Made by a program: the position numbers and the translations under genes. Shown one piece after another: positions 1 through 12,467 of a stretch of DNA of 64,000 nt (its first letter is position 1; the number at the start of each line of letters is the position of its first letter). Under the pieces are notes generated by a model. The model worked only from the letters and a program-made list of their open reading frames with translations. It ran no database searches and was not told where the DNA came from. The stretch is from Lactarius indigo (taxonomy: Eukaryota > Basidiomycota > Agaricomycetes > Russulales > Russulaceae), in the NCBI GenBank assembly GCA_025766275.1, contig JAFKAC010000010.1, positions 1,984,001 to 2,048,000 of the forward strand. The letters are read 5' to 3'.

Positions 1-968
1 CTTCTCCAGGAAAGGAGTTTTCAGACATCGTGACCCTCAGCCCTACACTCGTCTTTAGAGCGTCAATAGGTGTTGCCCCAACTGGTTCAGATGGCTTCGA
101 CGGTGTCCTTGGGTGGGTCTGAAGTTCATCGCTGTTACTAAATTGCGCTCACGCACTACTTCATAGACTTGGCCCTCCGGACTTGACAACTGGCACCTTG
201 ACCATAATCCCGGACAGCCTCTTCTCCCAAGGGATTATCCCTGCCGACCTTGTTTCAGTGTCTTTTGAGCCAACGACCAATGCATCGGTCACGAATGGCG
301 AGTTGACCTTCGGCGGCACCGACGCCACTAAGTTCACTGGAACAATCACGTTCATGTGAGCACGCATGGTCACCGAGCTCTTACCCTAGCATGTCCACGC
401 TTATGCGAAACTCGGTAGCCCCTGTACGACGACTTTTCCCGCCAGTGAATTCTGGGGTATCAATGGTTCCATCCGGTACGGTGCTTCTACCACCATCCTA
501 TCGACCACTGCTGGAATTATCGACTCTGGAACTACCCTCGTCCTCATCGCCACTGGTAAGTGCCCATTGCTCTTAACTCCACGGTGTGAGGAAACTAATG
601 ACACTCACGCAGACGCGTTCAACCGCTACAAATCCGCGACTGGTGGCGTCCTTGACGCCTCCACGGGCCTACTCAAGATCACCTCGACTCAGTTCAGCAA
701 CCTTCAGTCGCTTTTCTTCACGTCCGGGGGCAAGTCACTCGAATTTACCGCGAACGCGCAGATCTGGCCACGCTCACTCAATACGTTTATCGGCGGCACT
801 GCCGGCAGCATCTACCTAATCGTCAACGACATCGGCTCTCCCACAGGATCGGGCCTTGACTTCATCAACGGCTACACTTTCCTTGAGCGATTCTATGCCG
901 TCTTCGATACTACCAACAACCGCGTCGGCTTCGCCAATACCCCGTTCACCACGGCCACAACCAATTGA
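1..968 (+). CDS. Aspartic protease (pepsin A1, polyporopepsin-like), 5' end outside window
   Basis: Probable secreted acid endopeptidase of family A1. Only the last four exons are visible: about 10-112, 167-355, 419-555 and 613-968, ending at TGA 966-968. The second catalytic motif is present as GIIDSGTTLVLIAT, followed after an intron by DAFNRYKSATG and the C-terminal lobe, which ends with the typical NNRVGFANTPF stretch. The first catalytic Asp, the propeptide and the signal peptide lie before the window. Exon positions and sequence match the complete paralogue at 3753-5286 almost one to one, so the exon borders support each other. All visible exons are open and splice sites look normal, so the gene is probably functional. 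Family assignment is strong; substrate is not known. Confidence 0.85.
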
Positions 969-1560
969 AGGAGATAAAATTGGGCGGCGGCCATTACGTT
1001 AGATCTGCGGCATCTGGACGGCCAGAATGGATACCGAAGTGTAATTTTTTGTTGTTCTATCAGTAGATTGCTTCCCTCTCTTTGGTCTCCCATGCATACC
1101 TCGTGTCTTTCCTTTGGTATAAATCAGACACCTTACATGTTACATCCCCCCCTTCAATGCCTTGGTCAACAGTTCTGATGGCGGTACCTTCTTCCGAAGG
1201 TCCAACAGCCTAGAATTCGGATGAACGATGACTTGGAGAGTCGATTCTCATACCATTATCGTTCGCCTGCATGTTGTACTTCGACGTCGGAACTTCCTCG
1301 TATATCGGGGGCGCGGATCTTGAGTGTGAGAGGGGCGACAACGCTATGGATGATCTTATGGCGATACACAGCCACGAGGCGTTACGAGCACCAGCATTTC
1401 ACAAATATGGGTTAGTAGTTGTCGTTGACGGGAGCTCTGGGTTAACCAATAGTACAGTATATAGTTATCATGCGTTGGATACTCGGACAGGCCGTAGCTT
1501 GGATTGGACATCTCATGCGAGAGGAGGAAGAGCCTTCTCGGGAGACGCCGCCATAGTTGA
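969..1560 (+). repeat. 3' flank of the first protease gene, duplicated copy A
   Basis: This stretch aligns with 5287-5912 behind the second protease gene. Shared blocks include the run just after the stop codon, CGGCCAGAATGGAT, and the block CATCTCATGCGAGAGGAGGA. It shows that the tandem duplication carried several hundred bases of 3' flank. A 193-codon open frame at 1271-1852 starts in it, but the same frame is broken in copy B, so I do not treat it as a gene. Confidence 0.75.
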
Positions 1561-2958
1561 GCGCATGCTCGTCCTCAAATGCGACCACAAGCCTCCTGCA
1601 GAAGCCCTCCAACCGAAGACTCTCCTATCCCTTGAAATAGATGGTATTCCGCTAGCAGTCACGCCCAAAATTGGCCGCGCGCCGTTTGTTATACAAATCA
1701 AATATGCAGCGTCGAGTCACGCATGCTCCCCAACCGATGGAAGCAGACCTATCGCAGCGCAATTTGAGTGCGCCATCATCTTCGCCGCAGAAGCAGAGGT
1801 TAAAGTGCATGTCGGTGAAGGTACCGTTTGCGTTGGGTATGTTGTGAGATAGCATCTCCTCAGCGGCACAGGTGGGGAAGAGGGTGTGAGGAGCGAGATA
1901 GGGGTCGACAGATTGTGGGATGGGCGGGTCTTAGTAGTAGCACTGAATGTAGTGTAGTTGACGTACTGTATGTAGTACGTGAGTCGTCTGGGTCATATCG
2001 GAGCTCCCAGGCAAGTGGGAGAGGCTCTGCGAGCGGCACAGGCTATGCAGGTGGTGTGGCGCAGGAGAAGAGGACGGGGCAGCCAGGAAGAGTAGTACGG
2101 GTACGGGCTGCGCTGAGAGGGGGCCTGGGGACTGTGTGGTGGAAGGAAGAGATGGAATGAGACAGTTGAAAATCCGGTACTCGGGCTGTATAGTAGGTGC
2201 TAGACTGCCATTGCGACTGTATGACATTGTTGACAGCTAAGACCTGTAGGTGTAGTTTGGTAATGTGTTGCTGGTGCCGACGAAGAGGAGGATGCACACA
2301 GATCGAGTTATCAGGGAAGCGGATGACCTTCTGATGTAAGTGAGAACGTGATGTTTCTGTGTAATTACAATTTAGTCGTTGGGTCCAGGCCGAAGTTCAA
2401 GCTTTCAAGGTTCTGGATGACCAAAACTGGAAAGATCCTTACAGGGGGGATTGCAAAAAAAAAAAAAAAGACGTGTGGGATGGGACCTTGGATGGGACTG
2501 TTTCTGCCTTGATTAAGGTTAAGATCTTTGAGAACTTCTCTGATGCGGTTCCAAGGAAGCCCTGGTCGGGTTAATTTTTCGATCTCACAGTACTCTCATG
2601 GAATTTGCGCTTGCATTGCGGTGTGGCCCTATCATGATCCCGAGCACGCTCGCAAGGATCTGTTGATTTTGTTGCCTCGAGGGGCGGACCTGCTGGGCGC
2701 TTGATTGATATCGCCACTTCCACAACGGCCCGGCTTCCCACGCCCACCCTTTCTCAGGCTCACAGTAGATCAGATCCGAGAGTTACTTGGACGTGAACTA
2801 CCTTTTGTGCCGTGCCTGCGGCTACTGATAGAAAACGGGCTTGCCTTTTGTGGACCTTGACTCGTCTGAATTCCTGTTGACCCCCCGACTCGGACCCTAG
2901 GCGCTGACCTCTCGAATTCGGGCCTACTGCTATTTGCCATCATTCAAAGCAAGTGGAC
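1561..2958. other. Intergenic, no gene recognised
   Basis: Only short, unlike-protein frames are present on both strands. An A-run lies at about 2455-2469. No RNA gene or transposon ends were recognised. Confidence 0.4.
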
Positions 2959-3257
2959 GAACGGCAGCATTTCTTATAGCTCACCGACCTAGCATCTGGT
3001 GGAAATGGTAATGGGGGATTCCTTTCATCGGTTCTTGGAGCAACACTGAAACCAAACGACCTCCTAGCCCTCTGTTTTTAGTTGGTTCGACAGTGGGACA
3101 TCCAGTATGAAGAATCGAAGATGTTATCAGGCGCATGAACAGCATTTCTTATAACCCACAGAACAAGTATCTTGGAGGATGGAAGGATTTGTTTCACCGG
3201 CCCTGGGACCACCAGTGCACCACTGAATTTTGGTGATATCCTAGCCCCCACTTTTTC
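2959..3257. repeat. Degenerate direct repeat of about 120 bp (two copies)
   Basis: Copies at about 2959-3080 and 3137-3257 begin with GAAC and AGCATTTCTTATA, and end with a CCTAGCCC block followed by a T-run. Between these anchors they share scattered words and have small gaps. It lies in the upstream region of the second protease gene. The function is unknown. Confidence 0.5.
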
Positions 3258-3752
3258 GGCTTGTCCCTGGACTGGAGGACTGGCCCGGGCCTCAGCACGA
3301 ACGACGGTAAAATAATAAAACATAAAATTCTGGTGTTGTCACCAACTCCGAGCACAAGGGGCGACACCCCACATACATTCCGTGTCCAAGACTGCGACGA
3401 CCTTCTGCTCTCACGACCAGTAGCTACCCCGTCTCCGATTTCTTGCTTCATTTATGTGATCGTCGGATAGTTTGAAGCGGCCTCACGTAAAGTGTGGGAA
3501 TGTTCCTCGCTCAGTATACTCACGTATTCCCCAAGTTACGAACGTATCCGCATGGTCACAAATCCACCCCTCGCAATTGCTTCGAAAATCGTCCCACGGT
3601 GTCTCATGAAAAAGCTATAGGACCCGTCCAAGAACTAATTTTAGACCTTCCAGACTTTAAAAGCCTATCGACATCCCCGCAACATTTCGCTGTGATTCAG
3701 TCGTGATTCACTGTTGCATCCTCAATTGAATTATCTTGTTCCAACTCAAGCC
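3258..3752 (+). other. Upstream region of the complete protease gene
   Basis: No coding region was recognised. This 0.5 kb must contain the promoter and leader of the gene starting at 3753. I see no convincing TATA box at a fixed distance. Confidence 0.35.
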
Positions 3753-5286
3753 ATGTTCCCAACTGCACCAATCACGGCTATCCTCTTGCTTGTCATTGGC
3801 GTTGCGGCAGACCCTATCGTTGTTCGCAAAGCATCGGTTTCATTGCCCATCGCCAGACGGCTCAACATCACCGGCGCCCATGACCTCGTCCGAAAGGATC
3901 AGGCTCGTGCGAGAAACATGTTCGCTGTCAGCAAAGCCAAGAGAAGTGGCCCCGGTATCGTCGGTACCACTAACACCGGAATCGTTTACACAGCCAGCAT
4001 CGGCATTGGTGTCCCCCCCACCTTCTGTGAGTGACGCTCGTTCATGCTTGACACGGATTCCCACATCCGCTTTTAGACAATCTCCTCATCGACACAGGAT
4101 GCGGGAATCTTTGGATAGGAGGTGGAAAGGCCTATGTTCGGACTAGCAGCAGTATGTCTACATTCGACAACGTTGTGAGTATCGCTCCTTCTTCGAATCT
4201 GTCACCCACCCTCAGCTGATGCCTATTTTCCAGTGTGTGTCATGCGGATCTGGGTCCTGCGGTGAGCTTCTCCCGGAACGTCATCTCCGCTAAATTCTTT
4301 CCCCCTTCTTCAGGCCAGGAGTTCGTAGATACCGTGACGCTCAACCCTACACTCGTCGTTCAACGCCAGTCGATAGGTGTTGGACCACCTGGCTCAGACG
4401 ACGTAGATGGTGTCCTGGGGTGCGTGTGAGGTCAAACGCTGTGAATTTGCGCCGATGCATTACTCCATAGGCTTGGCCCTGTCGATTTAACAATTGGTAC
4501 CTTGTCGCCAGACACAAATACCGCCATCCCTACAATCACGGACAACCTCTTCTCCATAGGAACTATCGTTTCTCACCTCGTTGCCGTGTCCTTTGAGCCC
4601 ACAACTAATACATCATTCACAAATGGCGAGTTGACCTTCGGTGGCACTGACCCCACTAGGTTCACTGGAACAATTACCTTCGCGTAAGCACGCGTGATTA
4701 CTGAGCTCTAACACAAAGACGCCTACGTTTACACGGAACTCGATAGCCCAGGTACGACGACTTTCCCTGCCAGTGAATTCTGGGGTATCAACGAGTCTAT
4801 CCGGTACGGTGCTTCTACGACCATACTATCGACCACTGCCGGTATTGTCGACTCTGGAACAACCCTCATCCTTATTGCCACCGGTAAGCAACCCGTTTCT
4901 CTTAACCGCACAAACCAATGTCATTCACAGACGCGTTCAGCCGATACAAATCCGCGACTGGTGCTGTCCTTGATGCCTCCACGGGCCTACTCAAGATCAC
5001 CTCGACTCAGTTCAGCAACCTTCAGTCGCTTTTCTTCACAGCCGGAGGCACGTCATTCGAGTTCACCGCAAACGCGCAGATCTGGCCACGCTCACTCAAT
5101 ACGTTCATTGGCGGCACTTCGGGCAGCATATACCTAGTCGTCAACGACATTGGCTCCCGCACCGGATCGGGCCTCGACTTCATCAACGGCTATACTTTCC
5201 TTGAACGATTCTATTCCGTCTTTGATACTACCAACAACCGCGTTGGCTTCGCCACTACCCCTTTCACCACTGCCACGACCAACTGA
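3753..5286 (+). CDS. Secreted aspartic protease (pepsin A1, polyporopepsin-like), complete
   Basis: Exons 3753-4026, 4077-4174, 4234-4261, 4314-4419, 4471-4683, 4747-4883 and 4931-5286 sum to 1212 nt, giving 403 aa, the usual size for basidiomycete polyporopepsins. The ATG at 3753 is chosen because it opens a hydrophobic signal peptide (MFPTAPITAILLLVIGVAA). A propeptide of about 80 residues follows. Catalytic motif 1 reads DTGCGNLWIG, with Cys where most members have Ser or Thr. The flap region is CGSGSCGQEF, with Cys where a Tyr is usual. Motif 2 is GIVDSGTTLILIAT. The protein should be secreted and act as an acid endopeptidase. It is a tandem paralogue of the partial gene at 1-968. The unusual Cys residues near the active site may alter activity or form a disulphide; that part is inference. 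Confidence 0.88.
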
Positions 5287-5912
5287 AGGGGATAAGATCG
5301 GGTAGCGGCGATTGCGTCGGATCTGCAGCATCTGGGCGGCCAGAATGGATGCCAGTGTAATTTTTGTCGTTTAATTAGCATCAGGGGTTTGCTTCCCCTT
5401 CGTTGGTCTCACATGGGTACCTCGTATCTTTCCATTGTTATAGATTTAACCGTCAGTTCATGGATCCACACCATATGAATGCATTGAAGTGGCTCGACAG
5501 TGGAGTCGACGCACACTATGAGATACCCGATCCTCAAAGTATCTCATTCCAATACCGTTTGTCCATGTTTTTTACAAGGTCTCGATGTCGGAACTTCTTC
5601 GTATATCGAGGAAGCGAAAAAAGAAAAAAAAAGGAAACAGCTCATGTCCAAGCTGAGGAACGGATACGGATCTTGAGAGTAAAAGGTGTATAGATGGTCT
5701 GTATAGCGAAAGTGATATTGCACAGCCAAGAGGTGTTACGGGTACCAGCGTTACACATCTATGGATCAGTGGTTTTCGTCGTGTGCGGGAACTCCGGGTT
5801 GATCCGTAGTATGTAGTCATCTTGCAGCAAACACTCGAACAGACCGTGCCTCGAGTTGAACATCTCATGCGAGAGGAGGAAGAGCCACTCGAGGGAACGC
5901 CGTCAGAATGGA
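5287..5912 (+). repeat. 3' flank of the second protease gene, duplicated copy B
   Basis: Homologous to 969-1560 behind the first protease. It has a local A/G-rich insertion at about 5618-5637, and the frame that is open in copy A is interrupted. This argues that neither copy encodes a protein. Confidence 0.7.
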
Positions 5913-6559
5913 ACGTGTCCTGGCCCCCGAACTTATCCATGAGCCGCTTGCGGTTAGCCGGAGGCGATTGCGCCACACGGCGCGCACGGCGCACCGTGCT
6001 AGCTCCGGAAATAGAAAGTCTTCCGTCAGCGCGTCCAAGTCAGCGCTCCAGCAGCCGCGCTTGTAATGCGAGGACTATGCCCATTCGTAGCTAGCTACGA
6101 TACTTTGTCGAAGCTCCAGAAATTAAGAGATGGTGTTTTTACAGTGGACCTTGGCCGTGGCGATCTGGACTGGACTCCATCATGATTTGGTGCGTCTCCT
6201 CGGAGCCGGAGACTCCGGAGACCGGACCCGAACAATCCTTGTACGGCATGATTAATGCTCTCACGTAAGCCGAAGCCTCGTTTATACCTTTGCTACTCTG
6301 GAATCGGCCTCTGAAGCTTCTGGATTTCTGAAGTGCAGATAGAAAGTCCAGAACTAGTGCTCGCTGTCAATATCCGCTATCGATTCAAAATTAATATTTG
6401 GCTGCTCAGTTCGTGTTTGGTAAACTCGCATGACTAGTCCAGCCACCATTGCCAGTGTCACCTAGTACTGACAGCTGGCATGGTACTATTGTACTACCGT
6501 ATATGATCCCAATCATGCGCCCTTAATCAGCTTCCAGCGACTTCCTATCCCCCTCCATC
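5913..6559. other. Intergenic, no gene recognised
   Basis: No coding signature. The last few hundred bases should carry the promoter of the transporter gene that starts at 6560, directly after a C/T-rich leader (CCCCCTCCATC). Confidence 0.35.
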
Positions 6560-8326
6560 ATGACTACAGAGAGCTCCTTTTACCCTTCAGCGACCCAGTG
6601 TGCGTCGTTGTCGTCTGGATTCGAGTTGCCTCCAGATGGCGCAGCCATCCCGGAGGAAACGTCGCCACTGTTACAACCCGAGCGCGCGCCACGACGAACC
6701 ATCTCAGAGCGGTGGAGATCTGCACGATCATCGTTTCTCGATGACAATTTGGGACTGTTCTTGGTCGTGGCTTCCCAGTTCTTCTTTTCTGCGATGAACA
6801 TGTCAGTCAAGTGGCTCAATAGTTCTGACGAACCCGTGCCAATTCTCGAGGTGTGTGACGTGCCCAGAACGGATATTCTTGCCTGGGCTAATTCTGAGGT
6901 CCATAGATAATACTGGTTCGAACGGTACGAATCCCAACATTTCGTTGCACGACATCGAAAACTGATGAACATCTAGACGATCACTACCTTCTTTTCGCTC
7001 GTCTACATGTGCATCTGTCATCCGTCGTCTCTAGAGGCTGCCGCTAATTATCATCAGGTACTGGAAGGGTATTCCAGACCCGTTGTTCGGTCCAAAGGGT
7101 ATCCGGGTCTTGTTGGCGATACGTGGTCTCTCAGGGTGCGTATCCTGCAAGTACGCATGCGGTTTTACTGACATTCTTTGGTGTCTCCATAGATCATCAG
7201 CTGTTTTCGGGGTCTATTTCTCTCTACAATACTTGTCGTTGTCCGACGCGACAGTGTTGACTTTCGTCGCGCCGGTCCTCACGGGCGTCTCTGGAGCCGT
7301 CTTTCTCAATGAGCACCTCCCAATCGGGGAAATACTTGCTGGGTGTAAGCACTTTTAGGCCACACTCGCTACGATGGCTATTTACCAGATGATAGTGTGC
7401 AGTTTTGTCGGAGTCGTATTAATCTCCCGGCCGCAATCCCTCTTCGGTCCACAGGCGTTTGCGGGTCCATCTGAAGTCACACCAACTCAAAGAATGCTAT
7501 CCATCACGTCAGAGAAATCTCGTCTCGTTCCCAGAAATTCGTCTCATGTTATTGTATAGTGCGGCTCTATTCGGCATTCTCGGGATAGCCGGTAGCTGTG
7601 AGCCTTGTTTTCGCCGCGTATCCACGTACTACATTTCCTTGACTTTTCATTGCAGATTTGACCCTCCGTGCGATCAGAGAACGAGCACACATTACCCACC
7701 CGGTTGTCGCCTTTTCTTCGCAAAGTTTGTTAATATCTACCTTAAGGTACGCCCTATCGAAGTCCTACAAAGGAACCTATCGACACGCATTACAGCATAA
7801 TGTTATTCAAGGTTCCTCTAGTCATACCTAAGCGCAACCTGGGGCTGGCTATGCTATTTCTTAACGCCATACTTGGCATTTTGGGACAGGTGCGCCGTCT
7901 AGAACCAGCACTTTCGCTATGTAGTTGGCTCATTCACAACCTACGAAGACGTTTTTGGCGATGGGACTCCAACGCGAAACAGCAGCCCGCGGTTCTCTCG
8001 CAGTTTATACCTCGGTACGTCCCTCTGTGCTCACCTTTTCTAAAGTGCCTCACCTGTGATCTTTGCCACAGATTATTTTCGCTCTGATGTTCGAGTTTAC
8101 CATTTTTCATACCGTGCCTTCAACTCTCTCGATCATTGGGACATTGATGATCGTGAGCTCGGCTATCTATATCACTGTAATCTCTCATCTATCTCCGCTT
8201 ACTTAAATGCTTATGCCCATTTCTCTATAGTTGACGAAGAAGACCGTCATCAAGCCAGGAGCTGATAGTTCCATCAAGAGCTCACCACATGGTGCTTCCG
8301 TGTCGAACTACGATAGTTATCCATGA
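6560..8326 (+). CDS. EamA/DMT superfamily membrane transporter (SLC35G-like)
   Basis: Twelve exons (6560-6850, 6907-6924, 6977-7008, 7058-7135, 7193-7342, 7403-7507, 7560-7591, 7656-7746, 7796-7889, 7949-8014, 8072-8176, 8231-8326) sum to 1158 nt, 385 aa. A hydrophilic N-terminus of about 60 residues is followed by ten predicted membrane helices. EamA-type landmarks are FFSAMNMSVKWL, YFSLQYLSLSDATVLTF, FVGVVLISRP, FKVPLVIPKR, AARGSLAVYTS and LSIIGTLMIVSSAIYITLTKK, all of which appear only when the introns are removed as listed. Exon 2 is only 18 nt (IILVRT). Fungal homologues are annotated as solute carrier 35 or drug/metabolite transporters of uncharacterised substrate. The gene looks intact. 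The family is certain; substrate is unknown. Confidence 0.87.
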
Positions 8327-9725
8327 AGACCTGCCTCGAGGCTTCTTACAACTAAAGCTTCCACCTATTGCAATGACTAGCGAGTGCTTTTTTTTTTTTT
8401 TTCTTTTCTTAGATCCAGACTAGCGAGAGTGTATTGAGAGCCATCATCAGTAGGGCGAAAGGGGGTCTACACGCGTACATATAGATTCAATCTAGGTAAA
8501 TAGACATGACGAGCTCACGAACGTAATATAAACAGTCCTGACGATCAGGTCAATCACGTGCTGTATCTACTCGACGAACTAGGGCACCAGGTTGGTCGTG
8601 AACTGGTTGCTCAAGAAGCCGCTACCCTTGGTGTTTGTCGTGCGAAGCGACCTCAGGACGGGGGGAATCGCCAATGCTTGTATGGGGCGTGATTCCTCAG
8701 TGAGATGGTACAGAAGTCAGCGTCGTCGGAGCAGTTCCTCATGCAGATCGTTGTAAGGCCTTTGTTTGTGTCTGTCATTTAGGTGCCATCGATAGGGCGA
8801 ATGCCAACACCTCCACAAGCCGATGAGCCCATCTACATCAATGCCCGATAGCCAAAGAGAAGGGTGCTCTCACTAGTCCAGTTCACCATACCCTCCAACA
8901 CCTTTCGTGATGACACCCTTTTACGGCAGCCGCGAAAGCACCAATCAGTTGTTGTATAAGCGTAAAACCCGGTCTCTTCGGGGCTCCTGAGGACTGTACT
9001 GGCTCATAGACGTATTTGCCACTCAACTTAACTTACGCAACGCAAAGCTAGATGCTGCATGCCCGTATGTGCTCGCCGGGTGGGTCGTCAGCGCGCTGGC
9101 ATGCCATGCTCAACTAAAGGCAAAGCCGAGCTTTCGTTTACGGTCATCGTCATGACAGGCAGGACTTGGTTGCTATACCTGACCAAGGCGGCTGAGTCTT
9201 GAGAATAGTGTCTGTCTGGCCTGAATGTCCATCCAGACGCCATATGGTGTCATGTCTGTATGGCTGCAGTGCTGCTGCGGCTGATGGACAGCTGTGTTGT
9301 GATCAGAAGGATATTATCAATAAAATCACAATGGGTGAGCTTGCCAGCGAGGTTGACCTTAGCCGAGAAGACCGCGTTGATTGTGATCACATGGGCTCGA
9401 GGGTGTTTAGAAGTATGGAGCAACTGGTAGTTTCCGGGACATGAGAACCTTGCGCCATTTGACCGGAAATGAAAATACATGGTCAGTAGACTACAGAGTT
9501 TGGACGGAGGCGTGTCCCCATACTGTGACATTGCTTTATTGTATATCGACGTTCAGGGATCGGTGTTCGGGCCTCCGATTCCGGAAGCTGAGCGCTGTGC
9601 TGGCTGTCCAGGCCTTGTTGCCACAAACGGGTGATGGGTTCGATGCAGTGACCTGCGCTTGACCCTCGCCACACTCACAAGTTACCCTCCCCCTTCGTTT
9701 CACTTAACAACCATCAGGCCGCAAC
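8327..9725. other. Intergenic, no clear gene
   Basis: It starts with a T-run at about 8389-8402. On the minus strand, about 8698-8580, a frame of some 41 codons ends in a stop, with no recognisable family and no convincing upstream exon. Several 60-90 codon frames at 9.2-9.7 kb have no protein-like composition. The end includes the promoter of the next gene. Confidence 0.35.
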
Positions 9726-12467
9726 ATGTCCAGTCCATACAAGGATCCCTTTCAAAGTCCTCGAGGCAGCGTGGGTGACCACGAACCATACCACGACGAC
9801 CCAAGCATGAAACCGAAGCAACTGGACAATGTCAGGTCGCCAGCTCCCAGTTCACCTTTCATGAGCGACATTGGTACACCTGGACCCTCCCGCCCTAGCT
9901 TCCGCAGCTCTGTTGGCCTCATTCCTACCCCGGGGACAGTCTCGAAGCGACACCCGACATACGTGCGTCATCGTCTCAGTTCAGTAGGATAACGAACACT
10001 AACTCATCTCGTCTTTGCGTAGGAACCTGTTCCCCTGCGCTTTTGGGTCGTAGTTCTGGGTTGTGCGGTACTCGCAATCTTTGGAGTTGCTTTGGAGGTC
10101 GCACTGGGGATCTCAAATAGGAACGATGGTGCGTAGCGGGTCATCTTGGGATCTGGCGTTATGCTGACCGAACCCTACCCATCATGTAGGCTTCAGCGTA
10201 CCACAAAAAAATGTGTTCTCCTTTGCTTCAACGCAATTTTTGACCGTGCGTAGCGTTCCCTCACCCCACCCACTGTCCGGTTCGGTTGACCACTCCTGGG
10301 CTCAAAGTCATTCTTACCCTCTCTCATTTTCGCCCCTCTTGCGTTCATGGTCCATGGCTTCGATTGGGCCATCCGAATGTGGAATGTGCGTTAGTAGCCC
10401 AACGTGCTCGTCGCAATGCTCGTCTCACAATAACCGCAGCCATACCTTCTCCTGTCGCGCGGGAACGCTTCCGCAGATGAGACCCTTCTTGTCGACTATG
10501 TACGTCTATCCTCTTCGTCTCTGTTCTCCCGGCTGCTTAATCATCCGTATAGATCGCGGATAGGTAAATATCACTAGACCAGAAATACCTAATCTCACTC
10601 ACCGACCCCTCAACCCAGCCGGCCGTTCATTACATACAACGCACTAAGGTTCAAACACCAATTCGTCCTCGTGTCTGGATTCACGGCGCTGGGCACGCTA
10701 CTATTCCAACCCCTCGCCGGGTCTATATTCTCCGTTCGGCAACTCCCAAATGAGTCAGGTAATTGATTATCATTATTTGTGCGCCCGTCGCAGGGTTTCA
10801 TATGAGCGCGCAGCGTCTACCGCTCAAAGCATCAGAGCTATTGGGCTCTCCCCGGACATTAACGATTTGACTGCATTTGCGGCATCTGCTGGGGTGAGTG
10901 AACGCTGCCCGCCGTTACCCTCGTTCTCATTTCCTGACATACTATCTCCACAAGTTCGCGGAAGCTGCAGGTGCGCGATGAGCACCAAACTGACTTTCTC
11001 TTCATTGCTAAACACTCAATAATGTAGTCTTCAATGGTCTCGGTGACCCTTCCTTCGTACAAGGCGGTTGGGCGACTGCCGAGTTTGTGGTATGTACACA
11101 TATCACAAGCTAATCTTTGATCTTCGTCAAATAATTACGAGCGTAGTTTCCTACTGATACCTATTTGAATGGCTCCATGTCCATCAACACGACCGGCATC
11201 CAAACCGCCACGAACTGTAAGATTCCGAATCAAATTTCTGTCAATTCATCCATTGCGACCAACTGGACGGTTTCTGCGACCTCTGCTGACGGCTGCACGG
11301 TGAACGCGACTTTCAACCCGACCGATGCAGATCAACAATACGGAGTGACGAATGTGCCCAATTGCGGTGCCAATACCACGGACCCTACTTACCAACCCGT
11401 GCGCTCTTCGTTCCCTCGTTCTTAGCCGTTACTCATCCCATTTAGGTTCTCTTTTGGTTCTGGCAACAAAATCCAAGTGGCTCTGCCGCCGTTTTTTGCA
11501 CACCACACATACAGCTTTTTGACGTGACCGCCTTCGCATCGCTGAACAACGGCTCGTTGACGAATGTTACGGTGATCGATAATTACCCTGCGGCAAACAA
11601 TGTCTCAGGTCCTCCGCTGAGCGGCATTCCATACAACGGGTATATCTCTCGGATATTTTCTTCAGACTTCGTCTAATTTTGGGGCTCGCTTGTACAGACT
11701 CATCTTCAACAGTTCCACCAACATCAATATACAATCGCGGGCGAATTCGATACGGTCTGGCATACCAAATGCTATCTTCCGCCAAGCGCAGCAAGCACCT
11801 GGAGGCCCAAATTCTGTTTTCCAGGACCCAAAGATCTTCGTAGATTACACGACGCAAATCTATGTGCGTTGCTTTACCTGCCTATTCCGCACATGATTTC
11901 AACCGCTGTCATAGACCCGGCATCTCTCCCTCGCGACCAAGTCAAACTACTTTTTGCCGACAAATAAGACCGTAAATTCAGTACTCACACAACTCGTGCC
12001 GCGCCTCTACGTCGAGTACGTTCCCTTCTTCGTTCTTACGTGGCCTATCTGTCAACTTTTGCAATCGCAGACCCGTTGCGGCACATGCCCTCGCCACGAT
12101 CTGCCTGATGACAGCCGCCGTCGTCTTCTTCCTTCACTTCTGGCACTTCCGCGAGCGGCGCGACATCTACCTCGCGCACCCTCCAGGTTCCATCGGGTCT
12201 GCCGTCGCGCTCACGTCGCATTCGGGCTTCGGGGAGCTGCTAATGCCGTATGACAACACGCCGACGTTCTCGCGCGCCCTCGCGCCGCTCCGGTTCCGCC
12301 TCGACAGGCGCACGGGCGCGATCGTGGTCGACGATTCGGCGATTGCGTACGCTGGAGAAACGTCGACGCAGACAGTCAGGGATGAGACGATGATGACTCT
12401 GATCGGGAAGGGCCCGCGACACCGGCACGAGGACAGTCTTGGGGGCGACACTTCACGGGGGACGTAG
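9726..12467 (+). CDS. DUF3433-like multi-pass membrane protein
   Basis: Fifteen exons (9726-9962, 10023-10128, 10190-10245, 10308-10385, 10440-10499, 10553-10563, 10619-10758, 10814-10893, 10955-10970, 11028-11089, 11147-11398, 11446-11639, 11698-11863, 11915-12015, 12071-12467) total 1956 nt, 651 aa. An 80-residue Pro/Ser-rich cytoplasmic tail precedes a first helix (FWVVVLGCAVLAIFGVALEV). The DUF3433-like core is PSLIFAPLAFMVHGFDW, NPYLLLSRGNASADETLLVD and a third helix after NALRFKHQF. A large Asn/Thr-rich region with many N-glycosylation sequons follows, which is probably extracellular, then a last helix (AHALATICLMTAAVVFFLHF) and a cytoplasmic tail. Ascomycete members usually carry two DUF3433 blocks; this has one. 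Function unknown. The 11 nt and 16 nt exons are the least certain parts of the model. Confidence 0.75.

Noticed and set aside
1271..1852. 193-codon open frame on the + strand
   Set aside because: The homologous flank behind the second protease has the frame broken, and the protein resembles nothing; probably chance.
8580..8700. 41-codon minus-strand frame with a protein-like look
   Set aside because: Too short, no family, no convincing upstream exon or start.
9199..9662. Overlapping 70-90 codon frames on both strands
   Set aside because: No conserved motif, no splice-linked continuation and no similarity to the neighbouring gene.
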